Assembly (NCBI GenBank): GCA_000431155.1
Contig: HF985659.1
Location: forward strand, 11,746-33,418
Direction of reading: 5' to 3'
Length of the DNA: 21,673 bases
Source of the DNA: Bacteroides sp. CAG:927
GTDB taxonomy: Bacteria; Bacteroidota; Bacteroidia; Bacteroidales; Muribaculaceae
In this document: positions 8,202 through 15,743 of the stretch, piece after piece
How the letters are laid out: the number at the start of each line of letters is the position of its first letter
Numbering within the stretch: the first letter of the stretch is position 1
Made by a program: the position numbers and the translations under genes
The notes under the pieces: model-generated
What the model was told of the DNA's origin: nothing
Seen by the model: the letters and a program-made list of their open reading frames with translations, nothing else
Database searches by the model: none

Positions 8202-9395
8202 ATGAAAAGTATTAGAAATTGGTTGGTGGCACTGTTCAAGGTGTGGCGTCGGGAGTTTTACCTTGTGTTTCACGATGCCGGGGTGATGTTGTTTTTCTTC
8301 GCGTTGCCCACAGTCTATCCGGTTGTGTACACCATAATATATAATCCCGAAATCGTGACCGATATGCCCGTGGTGGTGGTTGATGACAGCCGCACGGCAT
8401 CAAGCCGCAATCTCGCCCGGATGGTTGATGCCACGCAGGCCATGGAGGTATATGATTATGCTCCCGACATGGCGGCTGCACGTGATATAATGAATTCCCA
8501 TAACTGTTTCGGCATCCTGCATATTCCGTACGACTATGACAAGAAGCTGGGTCGTGGCGAGCAGACGGTAGTGAATTTCTACAGCGAAATGAGCTTGCTG
8601 CTGCGCTATCGCTCGTTTGTGGCCGCACTCACGGACATTCAGCTGGAACTGGGAACACAGATACAGGCGCAGAAAATCTCAGAAACCGGCATGGAGTCGC
8701 TCAGCAGCGTTGCCGCCCCGGTGCAGAGCGAATCGATAATGCTCGGCGATCCCACACAGGGTTTTGCCTCGTTCATCATTCCCGGCATCCTGATTCTCAT
8801 ATTGCAGCAAAGTCTGATACTCGGCGTCACCATGCTTGCCGGCGGTGCCAAAGAGCGTCGGCGTGCCAATGGCGGCATCGACCCCATGTCGGTGGATGCT
8901 CCCCTAAGCGCGCAGATGTTTGGCAAGCTGATGTGCTATCTGTGTATCTACACACCCATGGTGCTTTATATACTCCATATAGTGCCGCTCATGTTCTCGC
9001 TGCCTCAGGTAGGCAGTCTGGGCCAGTGCTGTCTCCTGATATTGCCCATGCTCATAGCATCTACTTTCCTCGGTTACTGTCTGAGCTGGTTTGTGAAGGA
9101 GAGGGAATCCTCGCTGCTCGTGATAGTGTTCACCTCCGTTGTGTTCCTTTTCTTGAGCGGGCTTACTTGGCCGCGATATGCCATGAATGGCTTTTGGAGG
9201 CTCGTAGGTGATGCCGTTCCCGCCACATGGGGTGTGGAAGCGTTTGTGCGCATGAACTCCAACGGCTCACCGCTGTGGGAACAGGCTCATCAGTATCTGA
9301 TGCTTTGGGTGCTCGCTGCCGTATATTTTGTGATAGCCTACTGCCTGCAGCGGTATTGTCAGGGAAAGCGGAAATTGTTACCTTTGCAGCATTAA
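8202..9395 (+). CDS. ABC-2-type transporter permease, second of a pair
   Basis: A 397-residue paralogue of the preceding protein with the same layout. It has an N-terminal membrane segment (about residues 25-48, AGVMLFFFALPTVYPVVYTI), an external domain opening with VVVVDDSRTASSRNLARMVDA and containing FGILHIPYDYDKKL, then C-terminal segments starting with FIIPGILILILQQSLILGVTML. The two permeases probably form a heterodimer, given their paralogy and 3-nt spacing. A cytoplasmic loop with KERRRANGG is visible between the second and third segments. No ATP-binding domain is fused or adjacent. Riboflavin synthase follows after 18 nt and is probably on the same transcript. Confidence 0.9.
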   Translation: MKSIRNWLVALFKVWRREFYLVFHDAGVMLFFFALPTVYPVVYTIIYNPEIVTDMPVVVVDDSRTASSRNLARMVDATQAMEVYDYAPDMAAARDIMNSHNCFGILHIPYDYDKKLGRGEQTVVNFYSEMSLLLRYRSFVAALTDIQLELGTQIQAQKISETGMESLSSVAAPVQSESIMLGDPTQGFASFIIPGILILILQQSLILGVTMLAGGAKERRRANGGIDPMSVDAPLSAQMFGKLMCYLCIYTPMVLYILHIVPLMFSLPQVGSLGQCCLLILPMLIASTFLGYCLSWFVKERESSLLVIVFTSVVFLFLSGLTWPRYAMNGFWRLVGDAVPATWGVEAFVRMNSNGSPLWEQAHQYLMLWVLAAVYFVIAYCLQRYCQGKRKLLPLQH

Positions 9396-9413
9396 CCCCC
9401 TAACGGATACATT

Positions 9414-10022
9414 ATGTTTTCAGGAATAGTGGAAGAGGCCGCCAAGGTGGTGGCTGTGAAAGATGAAGGCGGCAACCGTCACCTCACCGTGAAATGCTCG
9501 TTTGCCGACGAGCTGAAGATTGACCAGTCTGTGGCCCACAACGGCGTGTGCCTCACGGTGGTGGAGCTGCATCCCGACAACACATACACTGTCACTGCCA
9601 TTCAGGAGACTCTTGACCGCTCTAATCTCGGCAAGCTCACCGTGGGCAGCGAGGTGAATCTGGAGCGTTCAATGGTGATGAACGGGCGCCTTGACGGACA
9701 TATCGTGCAGGGCCATGTGGACTGTACCGCCGTGTGCGAAAACGTGGAGCATGTGGACGGCAGCATCTACTATAAGTTTACCTATGATGTCCCTGATGAA
9801 ATGGCTGCCAAAGGGTATGTCACGGTGGAAAAAGGTTCGGTTACGGTGAATGGAGTGAGCCTCACGGTGTGCAACAGCGAGCGCCGCTCGTTTCGCGTGG
9901 CAATAATACCCTATACCTATGAGCACACCAATTTCCATGCCATTGAGCCGGGAACAGAAGTGAATATTGAGTTTGACATTATAGGCAAATATCTGGCGCG
10001 CCTCGCAGAATTCTCGCGTTGA
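9414..10022 (+). CDS. ribE: Riboflavin synthase (alpha subunit)
   Basis: This 202-residue enzyme converts two molecules of 6,7-dimethyl-8-ribityllumazine into riboflavin plus the pyrimidine precursor. It begins MFSGIVEE, the family's near-invariant start. Two lumazine-binding domains follow: the first with NGVCLTV (C46) and the GHVD motif (100-103), the second with EKGSVTVNGVSLTV and ending FDIIGKYLAR, with the conserved aspartate D188. Length is normal for the family (about 200-220). It is the last gene of the exporter operon by position (18-nt gap). No other rib gene and no FMN riboswitch is present in the window, so its expression may simply follow the upstream promoter. A strong hairpin follows. 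Confidence 0.95.
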   Translation: MFSGIVEEAAKVVAVKDEGGNRHLTVKCSFADELKIDQSVAHNGVCLTVVELHPDNTYTVTAIQETLDRSNLGKLTVGSEVNLERSMVMNGRLDGHIVQGHVDCTAVCENVEHVDGSIYYKFTYDVPDEMAAKGYVTVEKGSVTVNGVSLTVCNSERRSFRVAIIPYTYEHTNFHAIEPGTEVNIEFDIIGKYLARLAEFSR

Positions 10023-10067
10023 CAGCCTATATCAGATTTCAGAAACTTTAAACTATCTCCAAATACA

Positions 10068-10102
10068 TCAACCGCGCTCTCTCACACAGGGAGCGCGGTT
10101 GA
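10068..10102. terminator. Perfect 12-bp hairpin between convergent ribE and LRR genes
   Basis: TCAACCGCGCTC (10068-10079) pairs perfectly with GAGCGCGGTTGA (10091-10102), extended inward by a G-T and a C-G pair with a 7-nt loop. It lies 45 bases after the ribE stop and 22 bases beyond the LRR gene's stop. Neither side has a classical U-run directly after the stem (on + it is CATTTATCA, then A8), but its position between converging genes supports a shared, bidirectional terminator. Confidence 0.7.
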
Positions 10103-10124
10103 CATTTATCAAAAAAAATGATGC

Positions 10125-11756
10125 TTATGGTATATACACCTTTGTGGACTTGTTGCCCTGGTGGCGGATGTATAGGCCGGATTCAGGGTTCTCAACCCTG
10201 ATGCCCTGTAGATTGTAGTATTCCACCGAGGCATCGCTGTACTCATCGCTCTTCACCCCGTCAATCCCCGCAAAATCTATCTCCTGTATGTTGTGGAAAT
10301 ACATCCAGGGCGACACAAGCAGGAAATTGTCCGAAGATCCTTTAGGCACATAAAGAGTTGTGTTGTCATAACTCTTTTGCGTGAATATATTTTTGTCACC
10401 TTTTACGGGTTTTGTGGTGTTATAATATATTTTTTCAATAGGAGAATCGGAAGAATTAGTAAAAGCTTCTGAACTAATGGAGGTGAGAGAGCCGGGAAGA
10501 TGTATGGTTTTAAGCGATGAGCAATAGGCAAATGCCTGTTCATTTATTGATTTCACACCTTCAGAAATTACTAATGTTGTCAAATCAGTGCAATAGTAGA
10601 AAGCGGTCGTTCCAATTCTGGTAATGGACGATGGCACCGTATATTCCTCAGGAATAACTCCACAGCTCGCATATCTTATAGCACTTTTGGAACTGTCAAA
10701 AATCATGCCGTTTTCCACAATATCCTTTTCGTTATAAGAAATCGGAGCTACTGACGAGCTTGTAATTATTGTTGAACAGTCCATCCCTTTTGGGCGGCCA
10801 TATTTTTTAAGGGTAGAGAAGACTTGCTTTCCCATTTTCGGCACTTTAAGAGGAATTATATAATCCATCAGATTGGAGCCGTAAAAAGCTTGTGTGCCGA
10901 TGGAATCAATCTGCTCACCTAAATGAAGGGAATTAAGTGATGTGCTCATAAAAGCAAAGTTACCTATGTGAATGATATTTGGCAAATCAACGGTTGATAT
11001 TCCACTTGCATTTTGAAATGCCCCCTGTCCAATTGTGGTTACAGAAGATGGAAGAGTGATGCTTTTAGTGTTGCATTTATATAATGCATAATAACCGATT
11101 TCGGTGACCGTGGAGGGTATGACGAGACTTTCAGTATAGGAGTCGGGAACGAAAAATAATTTTGTATAGTCTTTGGAATACACTATACGATTCTCGTAAA
11201 CTATGGCATCGTTGTCATACCAGCAAAATTTACCGGAATCTCCAATCCAATTTGTGTAACCGCTTTTCAACCTTATTGGGGCGGCCACTCTCTCTCGTTT
11301 GCCCCTTGTTGAATAGAAAGCAGATTCGCCTATTGATGTCACATTTTCAGGTATGAACACGTTTCCCACCTCCGTCCAGCAGAAAGCTCTTGAACCAATT
11401 GAAACGAGAGAAGACGGTAAGTCTATACTTGGTAGGTAAGTACAGTTGTAAAAAGCATAATCTCCAATGGAAACTATTGTGTTGGGCAGCGTAATCCCGG
11501 TAAGATACGTGCAGCTCTTAAATGCATTGTCGCCAATTTCTGTCACTTTATAAATATTGTTCTCATAAGAAATTGATTCGGGGATGTCAATGGCTGTACT
11601 TTCGTTAAGTACGTTTCCTATCACAACAGCGTAGTTATTGCCGGATTTGTCGGTGTTGAGGCTATAAGTAATATCGTCCTGACGATAGCCGATCTGAGCA
11701 ATGGCAGATGCCAAGCATGCCAGTGCGCATAATGTGGTTATAATTATCCTTTTCAT
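10125..11756 (-). CDS. Secreted BspA-like leucine-rich-repeat (LRR_5) protein with Por-like C-terminal tail
   Basis: The 543-residue protein starts at the ATG that gives a clean signal peptide (MKRIIITTLCALACLASAIA); an upstream in-frame start would lengthen it by 21 residues and overlap the preceding gene. Most of the body is made of ~23-residue LRR_5/BspA repeats of the form IGxxAFxxCxxLxxIxLPxSlxxIG, for example VTEIGDNAFKSCTYLTGITL. There are two blocks separated by less regular stretches (around SGYTNWIGDSGKFCWYDND and SSVAPISYNEKDIVENG). Such proteins are often surface adhesins or binding proteins in gut and oral Bacteroidota. The last ~30 residues (EYYNLQGIRVENPESGLYIR onward, ending VYIP) look like a type IX secretion sorting tail. 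It lies 19 nt after the beta-helix gene and is probably co-transcribed. Ligand unknown. Confidence 0.88.
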   Translation of the reverse strand: MKRIIITTLCALACLASAIAQIGYRQDDITYSLNTDKSGNNYAVVIGNVLNESTAIDIPESISYENNIYKVTEIGDNAFKSCTYLTGITLPNTIVSIGDYAFYNCTYLPSIDLPSSLVSIGSRAFCWTEVGNVFIPENVTSIGESAFYSTRGKRERVAAPIRLKSGYTNWIGDSGKFCWYDNDAIVYENRIVYSKDYTKLFFVPDSYTESLVIPSTVTEIGYYALYKCNTKSITLPSSVTTIGQGAFQNASGISTVDLPNIIHIGNFAFMSTSLNSLHLGEQIDSIGTQAFYGSNLMDYIIPLKVPKMGKQVFSTLKKYGRPKGMDCSTIITSSSVAPISYNEKDIVENGMIFDSSKSAIRYASCGVIPEEYTVPSSITRIGTTAFYYCTDLTTLVISEGVKSINEQAFAYCSSLKTIHLPGSLTSISSEAFTNSSDSPIEKIYYNTTKPVKGDKNIFTQKSYDNTTLYVPKGSSDNFLLVSPWMYFHNIQEIDFAGIDGVKSDEYSDASVEYYNLQGIRVENPESGLYIRHQGNKSTKVYIP

Positions 11757-11775
11757 AATATTTATTTCTAACAGT

Positions 11776-14352
11776 TTATTTTTTGATGAATACATCCCAG
11801 TCGGTTTCGTTACCGACATTGAATATTTTGTCCCCGCGGTTCCACGTGTCCGGCAGCGAAGTGGGTTTGGTGGTGGCTGTACACTCCACGGATTCGTTGA
11901 GGTGGGTCACATTCTGAATCTTCAGCGTGTCGGTATCAGGCAAAGAATTCAGAGGATTCGCCTTACTGCATTCCTGCCAAACGTATCCTGACAGGAACAG
12001 TCCGTTGTCATAGAGCATCATGGTATTTACTACCGGAACATCTACTGTGTTCCAATCTGTTCTTATTGTATCTTGTTCAACGCGACACCGGTACATTCTG
12101 AGATAGCCTGACCATGATGGATAATACGATCCTCCTTGAATCGGAATTAGTGTGCTTACGGCATTGGAGGATGTTGGCTTGTCAATAAAATTGTCTTTGG
12201 AAAGCGATGGCACAGAGGTCACAGGAGATACTTTGTAGTTGGTGTACATCAGTTGTTTATAAGGCTTGCCATTAGGATATGCAATAATGTTGCGCTGACG
12301 GTCGATTACAAACACGGCATAATATTCATACTTGCCCGATGGAGCATACCATCTGTCGTTGCTGTTCGGCCTCATGGCAGCCGTACGGCGATTGATGTTG
12401 CGCAGCTGATGGTTTACATTGTTTACTGCGAATCCGGCATTGATTGTGCCGGAGCCGGATAGGTATGGCGACAGGTCATTGAGTAATGTGGTTGCGATTG
12501 TATCGGTTAGAAATATTGAGTCGTTTTGATTTTCTGCTCTAAACTGTATCCCAACAGTGAGAGGCCATGTCACGGAATTCAATAATGCCACTTGCCTGTA
12601 TTGGTTGGAGATGTTGACTGTTGCTCCATCACCTACAATGATTTCCGGTGCAGAGTAACGCGCAAGCCAAAGCTTCTTTTTTGCCTCAAACTCCTTAATT
12701 CTTTCATCATATGGTATTTTATTCACTTGTTTGTCATCTTTGCCATAGAATAGGTCATGAAAAGTGCACAGGTAGGTGTTGTTGTGGATTTCAGCTACAC
12801 TTGGCGTCCCGTAACCGCTTCCGGCAATATATATATTGCCTCGTTCACTTTTATAGAAGAAATTGTCGGAAATAGTGACTTGAGAATTAAGTACACGGAT
12901 AAGCATACCTTCGTTTGATTCCATTGAAGATTCCATATGGTTGTTGGAGAACGTGAGTCCCCGGCAACCATTCAACACTATTTCACCACCGGTTATGTTG
13001 CAGGATATCAACCCTCCACGGTTCTGCCCTACATAAAGGGTGCGGTTGTTTAGGAACCGAGAGCCCATGAACGCATTCCCGGTAAATTGGAGATTATCGC
13101 TGTCACCGTTAAGATATATCATCCATTTTGTGTCATAAACAGTTGTATCGGTGGCTGAAGTTGTTCCGGGAGGCGCGTAATGAACTATGTTGACACCGGA
13201 AAAACGGCAGTCTTTGATTACAAAACCGTCGGCATAATCACGGCTTTTCACTATGGCCTGCTTGAAGTTAAGAAACCTGCATTGCTCTATGTCAAGTCCT
13301 CCGGCGGTAAACAGACCATTGAGTTGCGGAATGATCCGTTCGCTTTTGTCGCCGTTCATAAAAGTAATGTTGCGCACTACGGTTGTGAATGCCGGGTATG
13401 GATGTACCCACATGTTAAACTGTTCCTCAATATGCTCCGAGGAGGGGTATTGTTCAACAGGCTTGGTGTTGACAAGCACCATGTAGCCTGATTGGAAGTT
13501 GGAGCAGGATGATGAATTTTTGTTTGCCACTATAGTGGTTCCGAGAAGATCGGAGTTGGAGCCGTTGCTCGGATTGGAGATGAATCCGTTTTCGCCTACA
13601 AGCTCTATGCCGTATCGCACGCGAATGGAGTGCTTTGTGGGGTAAAGCCCACGCTGCAGAAACACCTCACCGGTGCGTTTTAGCGTTATGGCTTTGTTGA
13701 TTGGTCCTGACCAGTCATCGCACCCCGGAGCTGCAAACCATTGCGGGTATGCACGGTCAATATGCCACATGCCGGTAACCTTGACTTCATTGAAAATATA
13801 TGCGCATGGGGCGTCAAGGAATGCGTATTCATGCTGTTCTTCTTTCAGTTCTCCATATTCCGGTGCGGCAATAGTGCCGGAGCCGGATACTGGGATAACG
13901 CCCAACGACAGTGTGCAGTCAGCCGACAGGTTGAGGCGACTGTCGTTGTCGCATAGTATCAGATTGCCGTTCTTGCAGTTAAGAAGACTTTCATTGCCAA
14001 GAGTGAGAGATGAATTCCCTTCTATCTTTAGTGTGCTGCCGGGTTCAAGGATGATTTTACAGTTGGACCCGGTTGTGGCTTTGCCATTGCCGATAATCAG
14101 ATTGGCGAATTCACCTATAACAAGGGTGCAATTGTTGCCTAATGTGATGGCTTCGATGGTTGCTGAGGTTTTTGGCTGTACAAATATTTTGGAACCATCT
14201 GAATAATTTTTCGGGAATTGCCCTGAGCTGATGGTGTCAACCGGTGTGGTTGCAGATGCCAAGCCAAATACGAGCAGCATGATTAGCAACAGATATTTCT
14301 GAAGCTTTAGTGTGAAGGGTGGCCTATAGGTTGTTGCTGTGTGATTGCTCAT
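11776..14352 (-). CDS. Large secreted parallel beta-helix protein (pectate-lyase-3/tailspike-like fold)
   Basis: This 858-residue protein has a late signal peptide (hydrophobic LLLIMLLVFGLASA, about residues 21-34) after a polar N-terminus. Residues ~60-165 form a ladder of short strands with repeated LGN/LxIG motifs (ITLGNNCTLVIG, SLTLGNESLLNCKNGNLILC), which suggests a beta-solenoid. Residues ~197-260 carry the motif that opens the Pectate_lyase_3 family: WHIDRAYPQWF, DWSGPINKAI, GEVFLQRGLYPTKHSI, GIELVGENGF. Further right-handed helix coils follow to about residue 530 (LDIEQCRFLNF, FVIKDCRFSGVNI, GGEIVLNGCRGLTFSNNHMES). The C-terminal ~280 residues are of no recognised type and lack an obvious sorting tail. 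Related folds bind or cleave polysaccharides; catalytic residues cannot be identified here, so activity is open. It is first in a unit with the LRR gene and has a good promoter. Confidence 0.8.
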   Translation of the reverse strand: MSNHTATTYRPPFTLKLQKYLLLIMLLVFGLASATTPVDTISSGQFPKNYSDGSKIFVQPKTSATIEAITLGNNCTLVIGEFANLIIGNGKATTGSNCKIILEPGSTLKIEGNSSLTLGNESLLNCKNGNLILCDNDSRLNLSADCTLSLGVIPVSGSGTIAAPEYGELKEEQHEYAFLDAPCAYIFNEVKVTGMWHIDRAYPQWFAAPGCDDWSGPINKAITLKRTGEVFLQRGLYPTKHSIRVRYGIELVGENGFISNPSNGSNSDLLGTTIVANKNSSSCSNFQSGYMVLVNTKPVEQYPSSEHIEEQFNMWVHPYPAFTTVVRNITFMNGDKSERIIPQLNGLFTAGGLDIEQCRFLNFKQAIVKSRDYADGFVIKDCRFSGVNIVHYAPPGTTSATDTTVYDTKWMIYLNGDSDNLQFTGNAFMGSRFLNNRTLYVGQNRGGLISCNITGGEIVLNGCRGLTFSNNHMESSMESNEGMLIRVLNSQVTISDNFFYKSERGNIYIAGSGYGTPSVAEIHNNTYLCTFHDLFYGKDDKQVNKIPYDERIKEFEAKKKLWLARYSAPEIIVGDGATVNISNQYRQVALLNSVTWPLTVGIQFRAENQNDSIFLTDTIATTLLNDLSPYLSGSGTINAGFAVNNVNHQLRNINRRTAAMRPNSNDRWYAPSGKYEYYAVFVIDRQRNIIAYPNGKPYKQLMYTNYKVSPVTSVPSLSKDNFIDKPTSSNAVSTLIPIQGGSYYPSWSGYLRMYRCRVEQDTIRTDWNTVDVPVVNTMMLYDNGLFLSGYVWQECSKANPLNSLPDTDTLKIQNVTHLNESVECTATTKPTSLPDTWNRGDKIFNVGNETDWDVFIKK

Positions 14353-14399
14353 AGTTTATTGAATATTTTATGCGTTTGTGTGAATGTTATGCCTTTTAG

Positions 14400-14430
14400 C
14401 AAAGATAAATAGATTGGCGGTGAGTCGCAA
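14400..14430 (-). promoter_or_regulatory. Promoter for the beta-helix/LRR transcription unit
   Basis: On the minus strand TATCTTTG (14400-14407) matches the TAnnTTTG -7 element. It is preceded, after a 19-nt spacer, by CTTG (14427-14430), one mismatch from the -33 TTTG. The start codon at 14352 is 47 bases downstream of the -7 element. Confidence 0.65.
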
Positions 14431-14484
14431 GCTAAAAAGCTTAATTCACAAAGTTAGAAAGTGTTAATTTGTCCTCTGTCGGGA

Positions 14485-15078
14485 TTAGAAATTGTAATTG
14501 AAGCTGACCATTACTCGGAGTCTGTTGGCTTTTGATGCGCCTGTGGTGGCAAAAGACACTAAGGGTGAAACATTGAGGTTGCCGGAATGAAAATCAAAGC
14601 CTACGCGCACTCGTTTTTCCGACATGCGGTATTCCGGGATTGTGCTGTAGCCGGCAATGAAATCCAGGGTTTTGATAATGCCTACCCCACCATATGCATT
14701 GAAGCAGGTTTTGTAGCCATATCCTGAGTCGTGGTGAGGATTGATGGTGCCTTTTAGGAACAGTCGTTTCAGAAAAGAATATTTGGCGGATAACATTGCT
14801 CCTTCGCTATGATAATTCCTGTTGAATATGCTGCCGAAATATCCGTTTGCCATTAGGCCCCAGTTGCGTACATGAGTCTTGTAGCCTAAATATCCGCGCA
14901 TATACTGATATCCGATAGACTCGGAATAGATACTTTGTTCAATGCGGCCAAAGAAATGCTGATGAAGAGTATATTGCCCGTAAATATAGCGGGTGTCTCT
15001 GAGTCCGACACTGAATTGTGCTTCTCCGGGCATAGGTAGCATTACTGCCAACATAAGTATGAGGATTAATCTTTTCAT
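14485..15078 (-). CDS. Small predicted outer-membrane beta-barrel protein of unknown function
   Basis: I do not recognise this 197-residue protein as a named family. It has a signal peptide (MKRLILILMLAVMLPMPGEA, cleavage before QFSVGL). The remainder alternates polar and aromatic/hydrophobic residues in strand-length blocks (RYIYGQYTL, YMRGYLGYKTH, WGLMANGYFGSIF, GAMLSAKYSFL, FNAYGGVGII, RVRVGFDFHS, LRVMVSFNYNF). It ends in phenylalanine, as outer-membrane barrels do. The size would fit an 8-stranded barrel; the strand count is an estimate. Its start codon overlaps the 3' end of the SGNH-hydrolase gene by 4 nt, so the two are probably translationally coupled and functionally linked. No terminator is clear downstream; the next 132 bases hold the beta-helix promoter. 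Confidence 0.75.
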   Translation of the reverse strand: MKRLILILMLAVMLPMPGEAQFSVGLRDTRYIYGQYTLHQHFFGRIEQSIYSESIGYQYMRGYLGYKTHVRNWGLMANGYFGSIFNRNYHSEGAMLSAKYSFLKRLFLKGTINPHHDSGYGYKTCFNAYGGVGIIKTLDFIAGYSTIPEYRMSEKRVRVGFDFHSGNLNVSPLVSFATTGASKANRLRVMVSFNYNF

Positions 15079-15653
15079 TGGAGAACGTGCAGGAGTTTCG
15101 AGGTGAGGATTTCGTATCCCGAGCTGTTGAGGTGAAGACCGTCAACATAATAGGCTTGATTGATGTCTGTTTTGTTGAGAAAATCTGAATAGGCATCAAT
15201 GTATATGATGTTGGGGTGCACTTGCATCTCAGCTTTCACATATTCGTTGAATTTTGAAATATCGGTATTTATATTCTCTCTGTCGTTTTCGTATTTTCGC
15301 GGGAGCACCGAAAACAGATAAACTTTGGCTGCATCCAGTCCCAATATCGCGTTGCAGTATCGGGTCACATATTCTTCGCGCGATTTGTCACGCATTAAGG
15401 AAGAATTATTGGTGCCAATCATTACCACAATCGTTTGATTGTGAAAGGCTCCGCGTTTGTTCTCAATGAGAGATATGCCGGCACCGGAAACGCCAAGATT
15501 GTATGTTTCATAAGTGGGAAAGAACGCTGCCGTGTCCCATCGCTCTATCAGAGAGTCCCCGATAAAGGTGAGTCTGTCACTGGCGTCTTCACATGCCGAC
15601 ATGAGTAGTGAAAGCGTACATGCAAGTACTATTTTTAGAACTGTTTTTAACAT
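15075..15653 (-). CDS. SGNH/GDSL-family hydrolase, predicted lipoprotein
   Basis: The 192-residue protein starts at ATG 15653; an in-frame TTG 12 bases upstream lies inside the promoter and is discarded. A lipoprotein signal peptide ends LLMSAC with C21 as the lipidated cysteine, followed by acidic residues (EDASD). In Bacteroidota such residues can accompany surface export, though the match is only partial. The SGNH blocks are in order: I, FIGDSL with the nucleophile S34; II, NLGVSGAG with a glycine near residue 57-59; III, IGTNNSS with N82; V, DGLHLNSSGY with D171 and H174. All catalytic positions are present, so an active esterase, deacylase or acyl-transfer partner is expected. It is translationally coupled to the barrel gene and divergent from an acyltransferase-3 gene, which suggests a role in glycan O-acylation. 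Substrate unknown. Confidence 0.88.
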   Translation of the reverse strand: MLKTVLKIVLACTLSLLMSACEDASDRLTFIGDSLIERWDTAAFFPTYETYNLGVSGAGISLIENKRGAFHNQTIVVMIGTNNSSLMRDKSREEYVTRYCNAILGLDAAKVYLFSVLPRKYENDRENINTDISKFNEYVKAEMQVHPNIIYIDAYSDFLNKTDINQAYYVDGLHLNSSGYEILTSKLLHVLQ

Positions 15654-15662
15654 AGGTAAGTG

Positions 15663-15670
15663 CAAATATA
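15663..15670 (-). promoter_or_regulatory. Bacteroidota -7 element for the SGNH-hydrolase/barrel operon
   Basis: TATATTTG on the minus strand, 9 bases upstream of the ATG at 15653, so the transcript would be nearly leaderless. A TCTG (15689-15692, minus strand) with an 18-nt spacer is a weak -33 candidate. It faces away from the acyltransferase promoter about 42 bases away. Confidence 0.55.
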
Positions 15671-15712
15671 GATAAAATCATTAAATGGCAGAAAGTTAAG
15701 AATATAATTCTG

Positions 15713-15720
15713 TATATTTG
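15713..15720 (+). promoter_or_regulatory. Bacteroidota -7 element for the acyltransferase gene
   Basis: TATATTTG matches TAnnTTTG exactly and lies 23 bases before the ATG at 15744. This excludes the upstream in-frame GTG at 15720, whose first base is the last base of the element. No convincing -33 TTTG is seen 19-21 bases upstream. Confidence 0.6.
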
Positions 15721-15743
15721 TGCGTATTAATCTGTCATTGTTT

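Noticed and set aside
9396..9413. FMN riboswitch before riboflavin synthase
   Set aside because: The gap to the preceding gene is only 18 nt, far too short for the FMN aptamer, and no such conserved elements occur upstream of the operon start.
14429..14442. Small palindrome AAGCT-AAAA-AGCTT between the barrel and beta-helix genes
   Set aside because: A five-pair AT-rich stem that overlaps the -33 region of the beta-helix promoter; too weak for a terminator, and no repeat partner suggests an operator.
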